DNA of 64,000 nucleotides from Streptomyces reniochalinae (GCF_003323735.1 NZ_QOIM01000034.1:248001-312000); one strand, 5' to 3'. Positions 49,485 through 58,476 are shown, counted from the stretch's first letter. A program made the numbers and translations. The notes: a model not told the origin generated them from the sequence alone.

Positions 49485-49847
49485 ATGTTGTTCGACGGCT
49501 TCCAGCTCACCGTCATGGCGCTGATCAGCGTCGTGCTGCTCGCTCTGGCGGTGTTCGCCTTCGTGGACAGCGCGCTGCGGCGGGAGGACGCCTACCGCGC
49601 CGCGAGCAAGCAGACCAAGCCGTTCTGGCTGATCGTCCTGGGCCTCACGGCCCTGGTGAACGTGTTGCAGATCCCCTTCTTCCTGTTGCAGATCATCGGC
49701 CTGATCGCCACGATCGTGTACATCGTCGACGTGCGCCCCGCCCTCAAGCAGGTCATGGGCAACAGCCGGCCCCGTGGCGGCGGCTGGGGCCGCCGCAGAG
49801 GAGGCAGCAGCAGCGACGGCCCGTACGGACCCTTCAACGGCCGGTGA
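49485..49847 (+). CDS. DUF2516 family membrane protein
   Basis: 120 residues with three hydrophobic segments: LTVMALISVVLLALAVFAF, FWLIVLGLTALVNVLQIPFF and LQIIGLIATIVYIVDVRPAL. DSALRREDAYRAASKQTKP separates the first two. The C-terminus is Gly/Arg-rich (GGGWGRRRGGSS). Homologues (Rv0476) follow hbhA in mycobacteria, so it completes a three-gene conserved set. Function unknown. Confidence 0.9.
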   Translation: MLFDGFQLTVMALISVVLLALAVFAFVDSALRREDAYRAASKQTKPFWLIVLGLTALVNVLQIPFFLLQIIGLIATIVYIVDVRPALKQVMGNSRPRGGGWGRRRGGSSSDGPYGPFNGR

Positions 49848-49871
49848 CGCCGGCGACGCGGCCGGCTCGGG

Positions 49872-51284
49872 TCAGCGGGAGCGGTCCAGGAGAAGGACGG
49901 CCACGTCGTCGGTCAGTTCGCCACCGTTGAGGCGGCGGACCTCGGTCATCGTCGCCTCCAGCAGCCCCTCGCCGCTGGCGCCCTCGGCCAGCCGGCGGGC
50001 CACGAGGTCGAGCATCCCTTGCTGGCCGAGCCGCTCCCTGCTGTCCGTACGGCCCTCGTCCACGCGCCCCTCGATCAGGCCGTCCGTGTACATCATCAGG
50101 CTCCAGGAACGCCCCAGGGTGACCTGCCGGCGCGGCCAGCGCGCGTGCGGGAGCAGCCCGAGCGCAGGGCCGCTCTCGTCGTACGGCAGCAGCCGGGGTG
50201 CCGCCCCCGCTCCGCCCGCGAACAGGGGGGAGGGGTGGCCTGCGAGGCAGATACCGGCGCTGCGGCCGTCGGAGGAGATGTCGACGGTGCACAGGGTCGC
50301 GAAGATCTCCTCGCTGGCCCGTTCGTTCTCCAGCACCTTCTGCAAGGTGCTCAGCAGGGCGTCCCCGCACAGCCCGGCGAAGGTGAGGGCGCGCCAGGCG
50401 ATGCGCAGTTCGACACCGAGGGCGGCCTCGTCGGGGCCGTGGCCGCACACGTCGCCGATCATGGCGTGGACGGTGCCGTCAGGGGTGCGGACGGTGTCGT
50501 AGAAGTCGCCGCCCAGCAGGGCGCGGGAGCGGCCCGGACGGTAGCGCGCGGCGAACCGCAGTTCGCTGCCTTCCAGGATCGGTCTGGGCAGCAGCCCGCG
50601 CTCCAGCCTGGCGTTCTCCTGGGCCCGCAGCCGGCTCTCGGTCAGCTGGCGCTGGGCCAGATCGGCGCGCTTGCGGGCGACGGCGTAGCGGATGGCGCGG
50701 GTGAGCAGCCTGCCGTCGAGTTCGTCGCGGAAGAGGTAGTCCTGTGCGCCGACCCGTACGGCGTCCGCGGCCCGCTCGGCGTCGCTGCCGTCGGTGAGGG
50801 CGAGCACGGCGTGGCGCGGTGCCATGCGCAGGACGCGGCGCAGGATGTGCAGCTCGTCGGGCTCGGCAGGGGGCTCCGCCGGCGGCCGGCCTGCGGGGGC
50901 GTCGGCTGCCTGGTCCGTCACCCGTCCCGCGGTGCGGGCCCCCGCGGTGGCGGGCTCTTCGCCGCCCCCGCGCTCCTCACGCAGCCCGTCGTGCCGGTCC
51001 TCCGGCCGCTCCTCGCAGCGGTTCTCGCACGGCAGCGCGAGGTCGAGCAGGATGCAGTGGACGTCGTCGGTGAGCAGTCGTGCGGCCTCGGTGAGGTTGC
51101 GGGCCGTGCGGACGCGTACGGGCTTGCCGTAGGCGTCGAGCATGCGGGGCACGCTCACCGCCCCCGCCGGGTCGTCCTCGATGACCAGCAGGGTCAGACC
51201 GCCGCCGGTTCCCGGCGCGGCCTGCTGGGCCGGTGCGTCGGCGGGCTGCGCCGCCGTTCCGGCCGCGGGCGCGCTTGCGGGCAT
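49872..51284 (-). CDS. response regulator with SpoIIE-type phosphatase output
   Basis: 470 residues. Receiver (about 30-190): TLLVIEDDPA (Asp37), phospho-Asp81 in CILLDLALP, Thr in LALTDGSD; the final Lys is replaced by Arg (YLFRDELDG). A 57-residue low-complexity insertion (86-143) follows the phosphorylation loop. A coiled segment (QRQLTESRLRAQENARLERG) joins it to a PP2C-like SpoIIE/RsbU domain: LLGGDFYDTVRTPDG, IGDVCGHGPDEAALGVELRI, WSLMMYTDGLIEGRVDEGR, LTDDVAVLLLDR. Such proteins release sigma factors by dephosphorylating anti-anti-sigma proteins; the target is not in the window. Confidence 0.93.
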   Translation of the reverse strand: MPASAPAAGTAAQPADAPAQQAAPGTGGGLTLLVIEDDPAGAVSVPRMLDAYGKPVRVRTARNLTEAARLLTDDVHCILLDLALPCENRCEERPEDRHDGLREERGGGEEPATAGARTAGRVTDQAADAPAGRPPAEPPAEPDELHILRRVLRMAPRHAVLALTDGSDAERAADAVRVGAQDYLFRDELDGRLLTRAIRYAVARKRADLAQRQLTESRLRAQENARLERGLLPRPILEGSELRFAARYRPGRSRALLGGDFYDTVRTPDGTVHAMIGDVCGHGPDEAALGVELRIAWRALTFAGLCGDALLSTLQKVLENERASEEIFATLCTVDISSDGRSAGICLAGHPSPLFAGGAGAAPRLLPYDESGPALGLLPHARWPRRQVTLGRSWSLMMYTDGLIEGRVDEGRTDSRERLGQQGMLDLVARRLAEGASGEGLLEATMTEVRRLNGGELTDDVAVLLLDRSR

Positions 51285-51584
51285 GCTGAAACCTCTCCCT
51301 CCCCCGAGGGCGTGGTGCGCGCCGTGCGGCGGCCACCATGGCTCGGCCCGGAACGGCGCGCGGTGGTCGGGCGCTCGTCATCCCGGGCTCTCCGGAGGGA
51401 CCTTAGCTCCCTCGGCTGCGCGGATGGAATGGCCCGCCTCCGCCCACCGCTGTCATATGCCCCCGGCGAAGCGGAAGTTCACCGCAGGCCGGAGCCGTAT
51501 TCCGTGGCCGTTACATGACCAAGCTCACGCGCGGAAAGCCGCGAAAACGGGCGAAGGGATATGCCCGCAGAGGTCTGCTCTGTC
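51285..51584. other. 300-bp intergenic region with no clear feature
   Basis: Between the minus-strand phosphatase gene and the end of the NlpC/P60 gene. It contains the phosphatase ribosome site and an A/T-richer middle section (TTACATGACCAAGC) but no hairpin, palindrome or plausible small gene that I can support. Confidence 0.4.
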
Positions 51585-52730
51585 TCACTTGTCGGGACGT
51601 ACCACACCCAGGATCGGCATGGAGCCCGCCCCCTCGACGGTGATCTGCCGGCCGGTGCGGGGCGCGTGCAGCAGCGCTCCGTCACCGACGTAGATCCCGA
51701 CGTGGCTGGCGTCCTTCTTGTAGATGATCAGGTCGCCGGGGCGCATCTTGCCGACCGGCACGTGCGGCAGCTGCTTCCACTGCTCCTGCGAGGTACGGGG
51801 GATGCGCACGCCCGCGGCCTCCCAGGCGCGCATCGTCAGGCCCGAGCAGTCGAAGGTGTCGGGCCCCTCGGCCCCCCACACGTAGTCCTTTCCGAGCTGC
51901 TTGGTGGCCCACTCGACGGCGCGCCGTCCGGCCGGGGAGGCCTTGCCGTCGAGGCCGTCGAGCACCCCGGACTTCAGCCACTTCGCCTGTTTCGCCTCGG
52001 CCGCCTCGTCCTCCAGCTCGCGCAGCCGCTCGCGCTCCTCCGCCTTGAGACCGGCCTCGATCTTCTTCGCCTGCTTCAGCCTGCCGTTGATCTTCTTCTT
52101 CGCCGCGGCCTTCTTCTTGCGGGTCTTCTCCAGCTTCTGCCAGGCGTCGGAGGCGTCCTTGGCGTCACCGCGGAGCCGGGAGCGGGTGTCGGTGAGGGTG
52201 CCGATGAAGGAGCGGGTGGCCTGCTGGCCCTTGTGCGTGAGGGAGAGCCCGCGCAGGAAGTCCTCCGGGTCGTCGCTGAGCATCAGCTTCGCGGCCGGCG
52301 GCACGCCGCCGCTGCGGTACTGGGCACGTGCCATGGCGCCCGCGGTGTCGCGGAGGGTGTCGAGCTTGCCCTGGGTGGTGTCGATCCGCTTGGCGAGTTC
52401 GACGATCCGCTTCTGCTGCTTCTTGGTGGCGGACTCGGCCGCGTTGTACGCGTCCGTCGCGGACTCCGCCTTGTCGTGCAGCCGCTCGATCTCCTTGCGG
52501 ATCTCCTCCAGGTTCGGCCCACCGCCCCGCTCCCCGGCACCGGCTGCCGAGCCCGAACCCGAACCCGTACCGGCGCCGCCCGTCCCCGGCCGTTCCGGAT
52601 CGGCGTGGGCGGTGCCGAGCGCGGGCCCCGCCAGCAGTACCAGTGCGCAGGCCACGACGAGCGGGCCGTGCCGTCCGGACGACGGGAGGGTCGAGCTGAT
52701 CAGCGGCCGTCTCACCCGGGCCACCCCCAT
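51585..52730 (-). CDS. RipA/RipC-like NlpC/P60 peptidoglycan endopeptidase
   Basis: 381 residues. Signal peptide HGPLVVACALVLLAGPALGT ending AHA-D; a coiled-coil N-domain (about 55-250) rich in KK/EE (RKKKAAAKKKINGRLKQAKK); NlpC/P60 catalytic domain at the end with the Cys in DTFDCSGLTMRAW, His in KDASHVGIYVGDG and third His in LLHAPRTG. It cleaves D-Glu-mDAP-type stem bonds. The start used is MGVARV; an upstream ATG at 52772 adds 14 residues. Divergent from pstS. No ydaO/c-di-AMP riboswitch is visible in its leader. Confidence 0.9.
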   Translation of the reverse strand: MGVARVRRPLISSTLPSSGRHGPLVVACALVLLAGPALGTAHADPERPGTGGAGTGSGSGSAAGAGERGGGPNLEEIRKEIERLHDKAESATDAYNAAESATKKQQKRIVELAKRIDTTQGKLDTLRDTAGAMARAQYRSGGVPPAAKLMLSDDPEDFLRGLSLTHKGQQATRSFIGTLTDTRSRLRGDAKDASDAWQKLEKTRKKKAAAKKKINGRLKQAKKIEAGLKAEERERLRELEDEAAEAKQAKWLKSGVLDGLDGKASPAGRRAVEWATKQLGKDYVWGAEGPDTFDCSGLTMRAWEAAGVRIPRTSQEQWKQLPHVPVGKMRPGDLIIYKKDASHVGIYVGDGALLHAPRTGRQITVEGAGSMPILGVVRPDK

Positions 52731-52868
52731 TTCCGTATGGTCAACTGGGGCCAGTGGAGCGGATAGTGCCATGCCGGTCCGAAAGACAACAGAGGAACGT
52801 ACTGACGAGTATCAAAGACGGGACGCCCGCCCGGCCGCGGCCTGGCAGTGCACCGGGCTGACCGCCGA

Positions 52869-52912
52869 GGTTCACTCGGCGTTCACTCAGCTCCGTCGGC
52901 CGCTTCACCTGA
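52869..52912 (+). promoter_or_regulatory. PHO box (PhoP operator) of pstS
   Basis: Four 11-bp direct repeat units in a row: GGTTCACTCGG (52869-52879), CGTTCACTCAG (52880-52890), a degenerate CTCCGTCGGCC (52891-52901) and GCTTCACCTGA (52902-52912). The GTTCAC core spaced by 11 is the Streptomyces PhoP target. A -10 (TCTAAT/TAATTT) follows at 52917-52924, so PhoP would contact RNA polymerase directly. pstS starts 122 bp further on. Confidence 0.9.
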
Positions 52913-53034
52913 TCTGTCTAATTTCGGCCTTACGAAGAGCGCGGCACCCCCCACGACAGGGACCGCGCCCCATAGCCAGAGAGCCCGACGGCCGGCCGGC
53001 CGTCGCTCCCGGGCCAGGAAGGAACTGAACGACA

Positions 53035-54162
53035 GTGAAGCAGCTTCAGCGCACGAGCCGGCTCCGCACCGCAGCTGTCGGCGCTCTCACGGTGTGTGGC
53101 GCCCTGGTCCTGAGCGCCTGCGGCTCGGACGACAACTCCGGCGGTTCCGGCAGCGAGACCAGCAAGGCCGCCGGCAACATCAGCTGCGGAGGCGAGGGCA
53201 AGCTGCTGGCCTCGGGCTCCAGCGCCCAGAAGAACGCCATGGACGTGTGGACGCAGACCTACCAGTCCGCGTGCGACACCACGCAGCTCAACTACAAGCC
53301 CACCGGCTCGGGCGCGGGTATCCAGGAGTTCCTCCAGGGCAAGACGGCCTTCGCCGGCTCCGACTCGGCACTCGAACCGGGCGAGGTCGCCAAGTCCAAG
53401 AAGGTCTGCAAGGGCGGCCAGGCCGTCGACCTGCCGATGGTCGGCGGCCCGATCGCCGTCACGTACAACCTCGAAGGCGTCGACGACCTGGTGCTGGACG
53501 CCGAGACGCTGGCCGAGATCTTCGACTCGAAGATCACCAAGTGGAACGACCCGGCCATCAAGAAGCTGAACCCGGACGCGAAGCTGCCGAGCACCAAGAT
53601 CCAGGCGTTCCACCGCTCCGACGAGTCGGGCACCACGGACAACTTCACCAAGTACCTGAACACCGCGGCCCCCGGCTCCTGGAAGCACGAGCCCGCCAAG
53701 GCGTGGGCCGGCAAGGGCGGCCAGGGCGCCGACGGTTCCTCCGGGATCGCCACCAACGTCAAGCAGAACGACGGCGCCATCGGCTACGCCGAGCTGTCGT
53801 ACGCCACCGGGAACGACCTGAACACGGTCAAGCTGGACACCGGCGCGAAGGAGCCCGTCGAGGCCACCACGGGCAACGCCTCCAAGGCGATCGCCGACGC
53901 CAAGGTCGTCGGCCAGGGCAAGGATCTCGCCCTGGAGCTCAACTACAAGACCCAGGCCGAGAGCGCCTACCCGATCGTCCTGGCGACGTACGAGATCGTC
54001 TGCGACCAGGGCAACAAGAAGGAGACGCTGGCCGCGACGAAGTCCTTCCTGAAGTACACCGCGAGCGAGGACGGCCAGAAGGCCCTCGCGGAAAAGGGCT
54101 ACGCGCCGATCCCCGAAGAGATCATCACCAAGGTCCGTTCGACGATCGACGGCCTGAAGTAG
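53035..54162 (+). CDS. pstS: phosphate-binding lipoprotein PstS
   Basis: 375 residues; GTG start. Signal peptide with lipobox VLSAC (Cys29). Phosphate-binding segments: GKLLASGSSAQKNAMDVW, GSGAGIQEFLQGKTAFAGSD, DESGTTDNFTKYLNT and GIATNVKQNDGAIGYAEL. High-affinity phosphate receptor of the Pst transporter, released in quantity under phosphate starvation. A hairpin in the 224-bp gap to pstC (54229-54249) probably makes pstS transcript more abundant than the rest. Confidence 0.97.
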   Translation: MKQLQRTSRLRTAAVGALTVCGALVLSACGSDDNSGGSGSETSKAAGNISCGGEGKLLASGSSAQKNAMDVWTQTYQSACDTTQLNYKPTGSGAGIQEFLQGKTAFAGSDSALEPGEVAKSKKVCKGGQAVDLPMVGGPIAVTYNLEGVDDLVLDAETLAEIFDSKITKWNDPAIKKLNPDAKLPSTKIQAFHRSDESGTTDNFTKYLNTAAPGSWKHEPAKAWAGKGGQGADGSSGIATNVKQNDGAIGYAELSYATGNDLNTVKLDTGAKEPVEATTGNASKAIADAKVVGQGKDLALELNYKTQAESAYPIVLATYEIVCDQGNKKETLAATKSFLKYTASEDGQKALAEKGYAPIPEEIITKVRSTIDGLK

Positions 54163-54228
54163 ACCGTCGGCAGGCCGTCCGGCCGTCGGCCTGGAACAGG
54201 CCGGAAGCAGCCTGTCGGAGGGAGCGGT

Positions 54229-54249
54229 GGCGGTGCCGAGGGCACCGCC
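54229..54249. terminator. intercistronic hairpin between pstS and pstC
   Basis: Perfect 9-bp arms GGCGGTGCC (54229-54237) and complement (54241-54249) with a GAG loop, in a G/C-only context. It would attenuate read-through or protect the 3' end of the pstS message. Confidence 0.75.
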
Positions 54250-54386
54250 GCCCCCTCCACCCACGCGACCCGTGCCCTGAATATCCGCAATTGCACGGAA
54301 CGCCGAACGATCCGGTGCACCGCCGAAGGGCCACTCCGCGCACCACGCCGAGCGCGGCGGCCCGCACCAGTCAGACCGGAGAAACC

Positions 54387-55373
54387 ATGGCTACCGACCA
54401 CCCACCCGCGGCAGCGGACCCCGCACACCCAGCGGTCCCCTTGAAGGGCGCCACCCGGAAGGGTGACCGAATATTCCTCGGCCTCTCCCGGGGCTCCGGC
54501 ATCGCCCTCCTGGCGATCATGGCCGCGATCGCCGTCTTCCTCACCTGGCGCGCCGCGCTGGCCATCAGCGCCGACGAGGCCAACTTCCTCACCGCCTTCG
54601 AGTGGGACGCCAACGCGACGCCGCCCCGCTTCGGCATCGCCGTCCTCGCCTTCGGCACCGTCGTCAGCTCGCTCATCGCGATGATCGTCGCCGTCCCCGT
54701 CGCGGTGGGCATCGCGCTGTTCATCTCGCACTACGCGCCGCGCAAACTGGCGACCCCCCTCGGCTACGTCATCGACCTGCTGGCGGCCGTGCCCTCCATC
54801 GTCTACGGCCTGTGGGGCGCCCTCTTCCTCGTCCCGCACCTGAGCGGCCTGTACGAGTGGCTGGACGACTACTTCGGCTGGAGCGGCATCCTCACCTACG
54901 AGGGCGGCGCCGCGCGCTCCCTGTTCACGGCCGGCATCCTGCTCGCCATCATGATCCTGCCGATCGTCACCAACGTCTCCCGCGAGGTCTTCCGGCAGGC
55001 GCCCAAGATGCACGAGGAGGCCGCCCTCGCGCTGGGCGCGACCCGGTGGGAGGTCATCCGCGTGTCGGTGCTGCCCTTCGGCCGCTCCGGCGTCATCAGC
55101 GCCTCCATGCTCGGTCTGGGCCGGGCGCTGGGCGAGACGATGGCCGTCGCGACGGTGCTCTCGCCCAGCTTCCTCATCCACGCCAGCCTGCTCCAGCCCG
55201 GCGGCGGCACGTTCGCACAGAACATCGCCGCGGGCTTCAAGGAGGCCGGCGCCACGGGCCGGGACGCGCTGATCGCCTCGGGCCTCGTCCTGTTCGTCAT
55301 CACCCTGCTGGTCAACGGCGCGGCCCGGCTGATCATCGCGCGCCGCAAGGAGTACTCGGGAGCGAACGCATGA
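54387..55373 (+). CDS. pstC: phosphate ABC transporter permease PstC
   Basis: 328 residues; ATG behind GGAGA. About six membrane helices; ABC permease EAA loop EEAALALGATRWEVIRVSVL. Pst-specific segments VAVGIALFISHYAPRKL, DLLAAVPSIVYGLWGALFLV and GLGRALGETMAVATVL (the Gly/Arg/Glu region involved in phosphate passage). Its stop overlaps the pstA start (ATGA). Confidence 0.97.
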   Translation: MATDHPPAAADPAHPAVPLKGATRKGDRIFLGLSRGSGIALLAIMAAIAVFLTWRAALAISADEANFLTAFEWDANATPPRFGIAVLAFGTVVSSLIAMIVAVPVAVGIALFISHYAPRKLATPLGYVIDLLAAVPSIVYGLWGALFLVPHLSGLYEWLDDYFGWSGILTYEGGAARSLFTAGILLAIMILPIVTNVSREVFRQAPKMHEEAALALGATRWEVIRVSVLPFGRSGVISASMLGLGRALGETMAVATVLSPSFLIHASLLQPGGGTFAQNIAAGFKEAGATGRDALIASGLVLFVITLLVNGAARLIIARRKEYSGANA

Positions 55374-56452
55374 GCCGACCCGTAGTGGCCGACGCGGCCC
55401 CCGTCGCCCCCGTCGACGCCCCGTCCCCCGCCGCCTCTCTGTACCGGCCCCGGCTGCCGCGCTGGGCACCGCTCGGGCTGGTCGCCGTCGCCGCCGCGCT
55501 GGGCACCGGCATCGGCCTGGTGGCCGGGCTGGACAGCCGCATCCAGTGGGGCCTGATCGCCGCCCTGCTCTACGTCGGCCTGACCGCCGTTCTCGCCGGC
55601 GCCGTCGAAGGCACCCGGCAGGCCAAGGACCGGCTGGCCACCAGCTTCATCTGGGTCTGCTTCCTGCTGGCCGTCATCCCGCTGGCCTCCCTCATCTGGG
55701 AGACGGTGGCGCGGGGCGTCACGGTGCTCGACGGGTACTTCCTGACGCACTCCATGAACGGTGTCATCACCATGGAGTCCGGCGGCGGGATCTACCACGC
55801 GCTGATCGGCACCCTCGAACAGGTCGGCCTCGCCACGCTGATCGCCGCGCCCGTCGGGCTGCTGACCGCGATCTACCTCGTCGAGTACGGCACCGGGCGG
55901 CTCGCCAAGGCCGTCACCTTCTTCGTGGACGTCATGACCGGCATCCCCTCGATCGTCGCTGGCCTGTTCGTCCTCTCGTTCTGGATCATCATCCTCGACT
56001 TCGGCTACTCCGGGTTCGCCGGCGCCATGTCGCTGGCCATCTTGATGATGCCGATCGTCGTGCGCTCGACGGAGGAGATGCTGAAGCTGGTCCCGGGCGA
56101 GCTGCGCGAGGCGTCGCTGGCGCTCGGCGTGCCGAAGTGGCGGACCATTCTCAAGGTCGTCCTGCCGACCGCGATCGGCGGCATCACCACCGGCATCATG
56201 CTGGCCGTCGCCCGCGTCGCCGGCGAGTCGGCCCCCATCCTGCTGCTGGTCTTCGGCTCGGCCTCGATCAACGGCAACCCCTTCGAAGGCGCCCAGTCCT
56301 CCCTGCCGTACTACGTCTACGAGCAGTGGGCCAACGGTAACGAGCCCTCCTACGACCGCGCCTGGGCCGCCGCCCTCGTGCTGATCGCCTTCGTCATGAT
56401 CCTCAACCTGGTCGCCCGCGGCATCGCCCGCTGGAAGGCCCCCAAGCACTAA
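55370..56452 (+). CDS. pstA: phosphate ABC transporter permease PstA
   Basis: 360 residues; coupled to pstC by ATGA. Helices include LGLVAVAAALGTGIGLVAGL and LIAALLYVGLTAVLAGAVEG in an N-terminal extension, then the Pst core: GTLEQVGLATLIAAPVGLLT, VMTGIPSIVAGLFVLSFWII, EAA loop LREASLALGVPKWRTILKVV, AVARVAGESAPILLLVFG. The N-terminal extension of about 100 residues with two extra helices is a feature of actinomycete PstA. Confidence 0.97.
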   Translation: MSRPVVADAAPVAPVDAPSPAASLYRPRLPRWAPLGLVAVAAALGTGIGLVAGLDSRIQWGLIAALLYVGLTAVLAGAVEGTRQAKDRLATSFIWVCFLLAVIPLASLIWETVARGVTVLDGYFLTHSMNGVITMESGGGIYHALIGTLEQVGLATLIAAPVGLLTAIYLVEYGTGRLAKAVTFFVDVMTGIPSIVAGLFVLSFWIIILDFGYSGFAGAMSLAILMMPIVVRSTEEMLKLVPGELREASLALGVPKWRTILKVVLPTAIGGITTGIMLAVARVAGESAPILLLVFGSASINGNPFEGAQSSLPYYVYEQWANGNEPSYDRAWAAALVLIAFVMILNLVARGIARWKAPKH

Positions 56453-56465
56453 GGGAGTGATTCCC

Positions 56466-57242
56466 GTGGCCAAGCGCATCGACGTCAGCGGCCTTTCCGC
56501 CTACTACGGCACCTTCCGCGCCATCGACGACATCTCCATGACCGTCGAGCCGCGCTCCGTCACCGCCTTCATCGGCCCCTCGGGATGCGGCAAGTCCACC
56601 TTCCTGCGCACCCTCAACCGCATGCACGAGGTCACCCCCGGCGGGCGGGTCGAGGGCAAGGTGATGCTCGACGACGAGGACCTGTACGGCACCGGCGTGG
56701 ACCCGGTCTCCGTGCGCCGCACCATCGGCATGGTCTTCCAGCGGCCCAACCCGTTCCCGACGATGTCCATCTACGACAACGTGGCGGCGGGCCTGCGGCT
56801 CAACGGCGACCACAAGAAGAGCGAACTCGACGGGATCGTCGAGAGGTCCCTCAAGGGCGCCAACCTGTGGAACGAGGTCAAGGACCGGCTGAACCGGCCA
56901 GGATCCGGCCTCTCGGGCGGCCAGCAGCAGCGGCTGTGCATCGCCCGGGCCATCGCCGTCGAACCCCAGGTGCTGTTGATGGACGAGCCCTGCTCGGCCC
57001 TCGACCCGATCTCCACCCTCGCCATTGAGGACCTCATCGGGGAGCTGACCTCCCGGTTCACCATCGTGATCGTGACGCACAACATGCAGCAGGCGGCGCG
57101 GGTCTCCGACCGCACTGCCTTCTTCAACCTCGCGGAGGTGGGCGCCCCGGGGAAGCTCGTCGAGATCGACGACACCGAGCGCATCTTCTCCAACCCGTCC
57201 GTCCAGGCCACCGAGGACTACATCTCGGGACGCTTCGGATAG
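56466..57242 (+). CDS. pstB: phosphate ABC transporter ATP-binding protein PstB
   Basis: 258 residues. Start placed at the GTG with GGGAG nine bases upstream; a GTG at 56457 is too near the ribosome site. Walker A GPSGCGKSTFLRTLNRM, Q-loop MVFQRPNPFPTMSIYDN (PstB hallmark), signature LSGGQQQRLCIARAIA, Walker B VLLMDEPCSALDPIS, H-loop VIVTHNMQQAARVSD, C-terminus EDYISGRFG. It energises phosphate import. Followed by a T-tailed terminator. Confidence 0.98.
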   Translation: MAKRIDVSGLSAYYGTFRAIDDISMTVEPRSVTAFIGPSGCGKSTFLRTLNRMHEVTPGGRVEGKVMLDDEDLYGTGVDPVSVRRTIGMVFQRPNPFPTMSIYDNVAAGLRLNGDHKKSELDGIVERSLKGANLWNEVKDRLNRPGSGLSGGQQQRLCIARAIAVEPQVLLMDEPCSALDPISTLAIEDLIGELTSRFTIVIVTHNMQQAARVSDRTAFFNLAEVGAPGKLVEIDDTERIFSNPSVQATEDYISGRFG

Positions 57243-57264
57243 CCGCTCCGGCGGCCCCTCGACG

Positions 57265-57298
57265 GCCCGCGGTGCTGCATGGCGGTGCCACCGCGGGC
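57265..57298 (+). terminator. terminator of the pst operon
   Basis: Perfect 10-bp arms GCCCGCGGTG (57265-57274) and complement (57289-57298), 14-nt loop, followed by the T-rich tail TTCTTCCTTCC. Confidence 0.9.
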
Positions 57299-57345
57299 TT
57301 CTTCCTTCCCCGGTGTCCGGTCTCCTGTGGCCTCGGACGGACTTC

Positions 57346-57388
57346 GGCGCCCTGCCCCCTAGGTTGCCGGAGTGGGGGGCAGGGCGCC
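57346..57388. terminator. second terminator between convergent pstB and pit
   Basis: 14-bp perfect arms at 57346-57359 and 57375-57388 (GGCGCCCTGCCCCC and complement) with a 15-nt loop. It lies between the pstB terminator and the pit stop, and likely serves the pit/DUF47 transcript. Confidence 0.85.
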
Positions 57389-57474
57389 AGCGTTCAGCCG
57401 GGGGCTGTGCCAGAGGGTCGACCGAGCCCCTCAGGGATTCGACCGAGCCCCGGCAGGGGATGAGCCGAGCCGCG

Positions 57475-58470
57475 TCAGCCGAAGACGAGCTTGACCGCCC
57501 AGAAGATCAGCGCGGCGACGACGGCGGCCGCCGGCATGGTGATGAACCAGCCCATGATGATGTTCTTCGCGACGCCCCAGCGCACCGCGCTGACCCTCTT
57601 CGTCGCACCGACACCCATGATCGCCGAGGTGATCACGTGCGTGGTCGAGATGGGCGCGTGGAACATGAAGGACGCGCTGTACATCACGGACGCCGCGGTG
57701 GTCTCCGCGGCGAACCCCTGCGGCGGATCCAGCTCGATGATGCGCCGGCCCAGCGTCCGCATGATGCGCCAGCCGCCCGCGTAGGTGCCCAGCGACAGCG
57801 TCGCGGCACACACGATCTTGACCCAGACGGGGATCTCGTTGTGCTGCTGCACGTCGGCGATGGTGAGCGCCATGACGACGACGCCCATGGTCTTCTGCGC
57901 GTCCTGGAGACCGTGGCCCAGCGCCATGCCGGCCGCGGAGACGGTCTGCGCGATACGGAACCCGCGCTTGGCCCTGTGGGGGTTGGACTTGCGGAAGAGC
58001 CACAGGATGACGCACATCACCAGGTAGCCGAGGATCAGGCCGACGAGGGGGGAGAGGAACATCGGCAGGACGATCTTCTCGACCACACCGGACCAGTAGA
58101 CGGTGATGCCACCGGCCAACGCCGCCCCGACCATGCCGCCGAACAGCGCGTGACTGGAGGAGGAGGGGAGACCGAAGTACCAGGTGACCAGGTTCCAGGC
58201 GATGGCACCGACGAGCGCGGCGAACAAGATGCCCATTCCCGCGTCGCCATGCGGGGTGACGATCAGTCCCTCGCTCACCGTCTTGGCGACTCCGCTGCCG
58301 AGGAAGGCACCCGCGAGGTTCATCACCGCGGCCATGGCCAGGGCCGCGCGCGGGGTCAGCGCCCGGGTGGAGACCGACGTCGCGATGGCGTTCGCGGAGT
58401 CGTGGAAGCCGTTCGTGTATGTGAATCCGAGCGCGACACCGACGGTCACGATCAGCGCGAAGGTGTCCAC
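57475..58470 (-). CDS. pit: low-affinity phosphate transporter PitH
   Basis: 331 residues, about ten helices. PHO4 signatures: GFTYTNGFHDSANAIATSVS at the N-terminus and its inverted repeat LFVAPTPM-region ISTTHVITSAIMGVGATKR near the end, plus GLPSSSSHALFGGMVGAAL. It takes up metal-phosphate with protons. GTG start; the DUF47 gene ends 6 bp upstream on the same strand, so both are one operon (the usual pairing). Confidence 0.96.
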   Translation of the reverse strand: MDTFALIVTVGVALGFTYTNGFHDSANAIATSVSTRALTPRAALAMAAVMNLAGAFLGSGVAKTVSEGLIVTPHGDAGMGILFAALVGAIAWNLVTWYFGLPSSSSHALFGGMVGAALAGGITVYWSGVVEKIVLPMFLSPLVGLILGYLVMCVILWLFRKSNPHRAKRGFRIAQTVSAAGMALGHGLQDAQKTMGVVVMALTIADVQQHNEIPVWVKIVCAATLSLGTYAGGWRIMRTLGRRIIELDPPQGFAAETTAASVMYSASFMFHAPISTTHVITSAIMGVGATKRVSAVRWGVAKNIIMGWFITMPAAAVVAALIFWAVKLVFG

Positions 58471-58476
58471 GGAGCG

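Noticed and set aside
52731..52868. c-di-AMP (ydaO) riboswitch before the NlpC/P60 gene
   Set aside because: Such riboswitches often precede these genes in actinomycetes, but I see neither its conserved loops nor a long structured leader on the minus strand.
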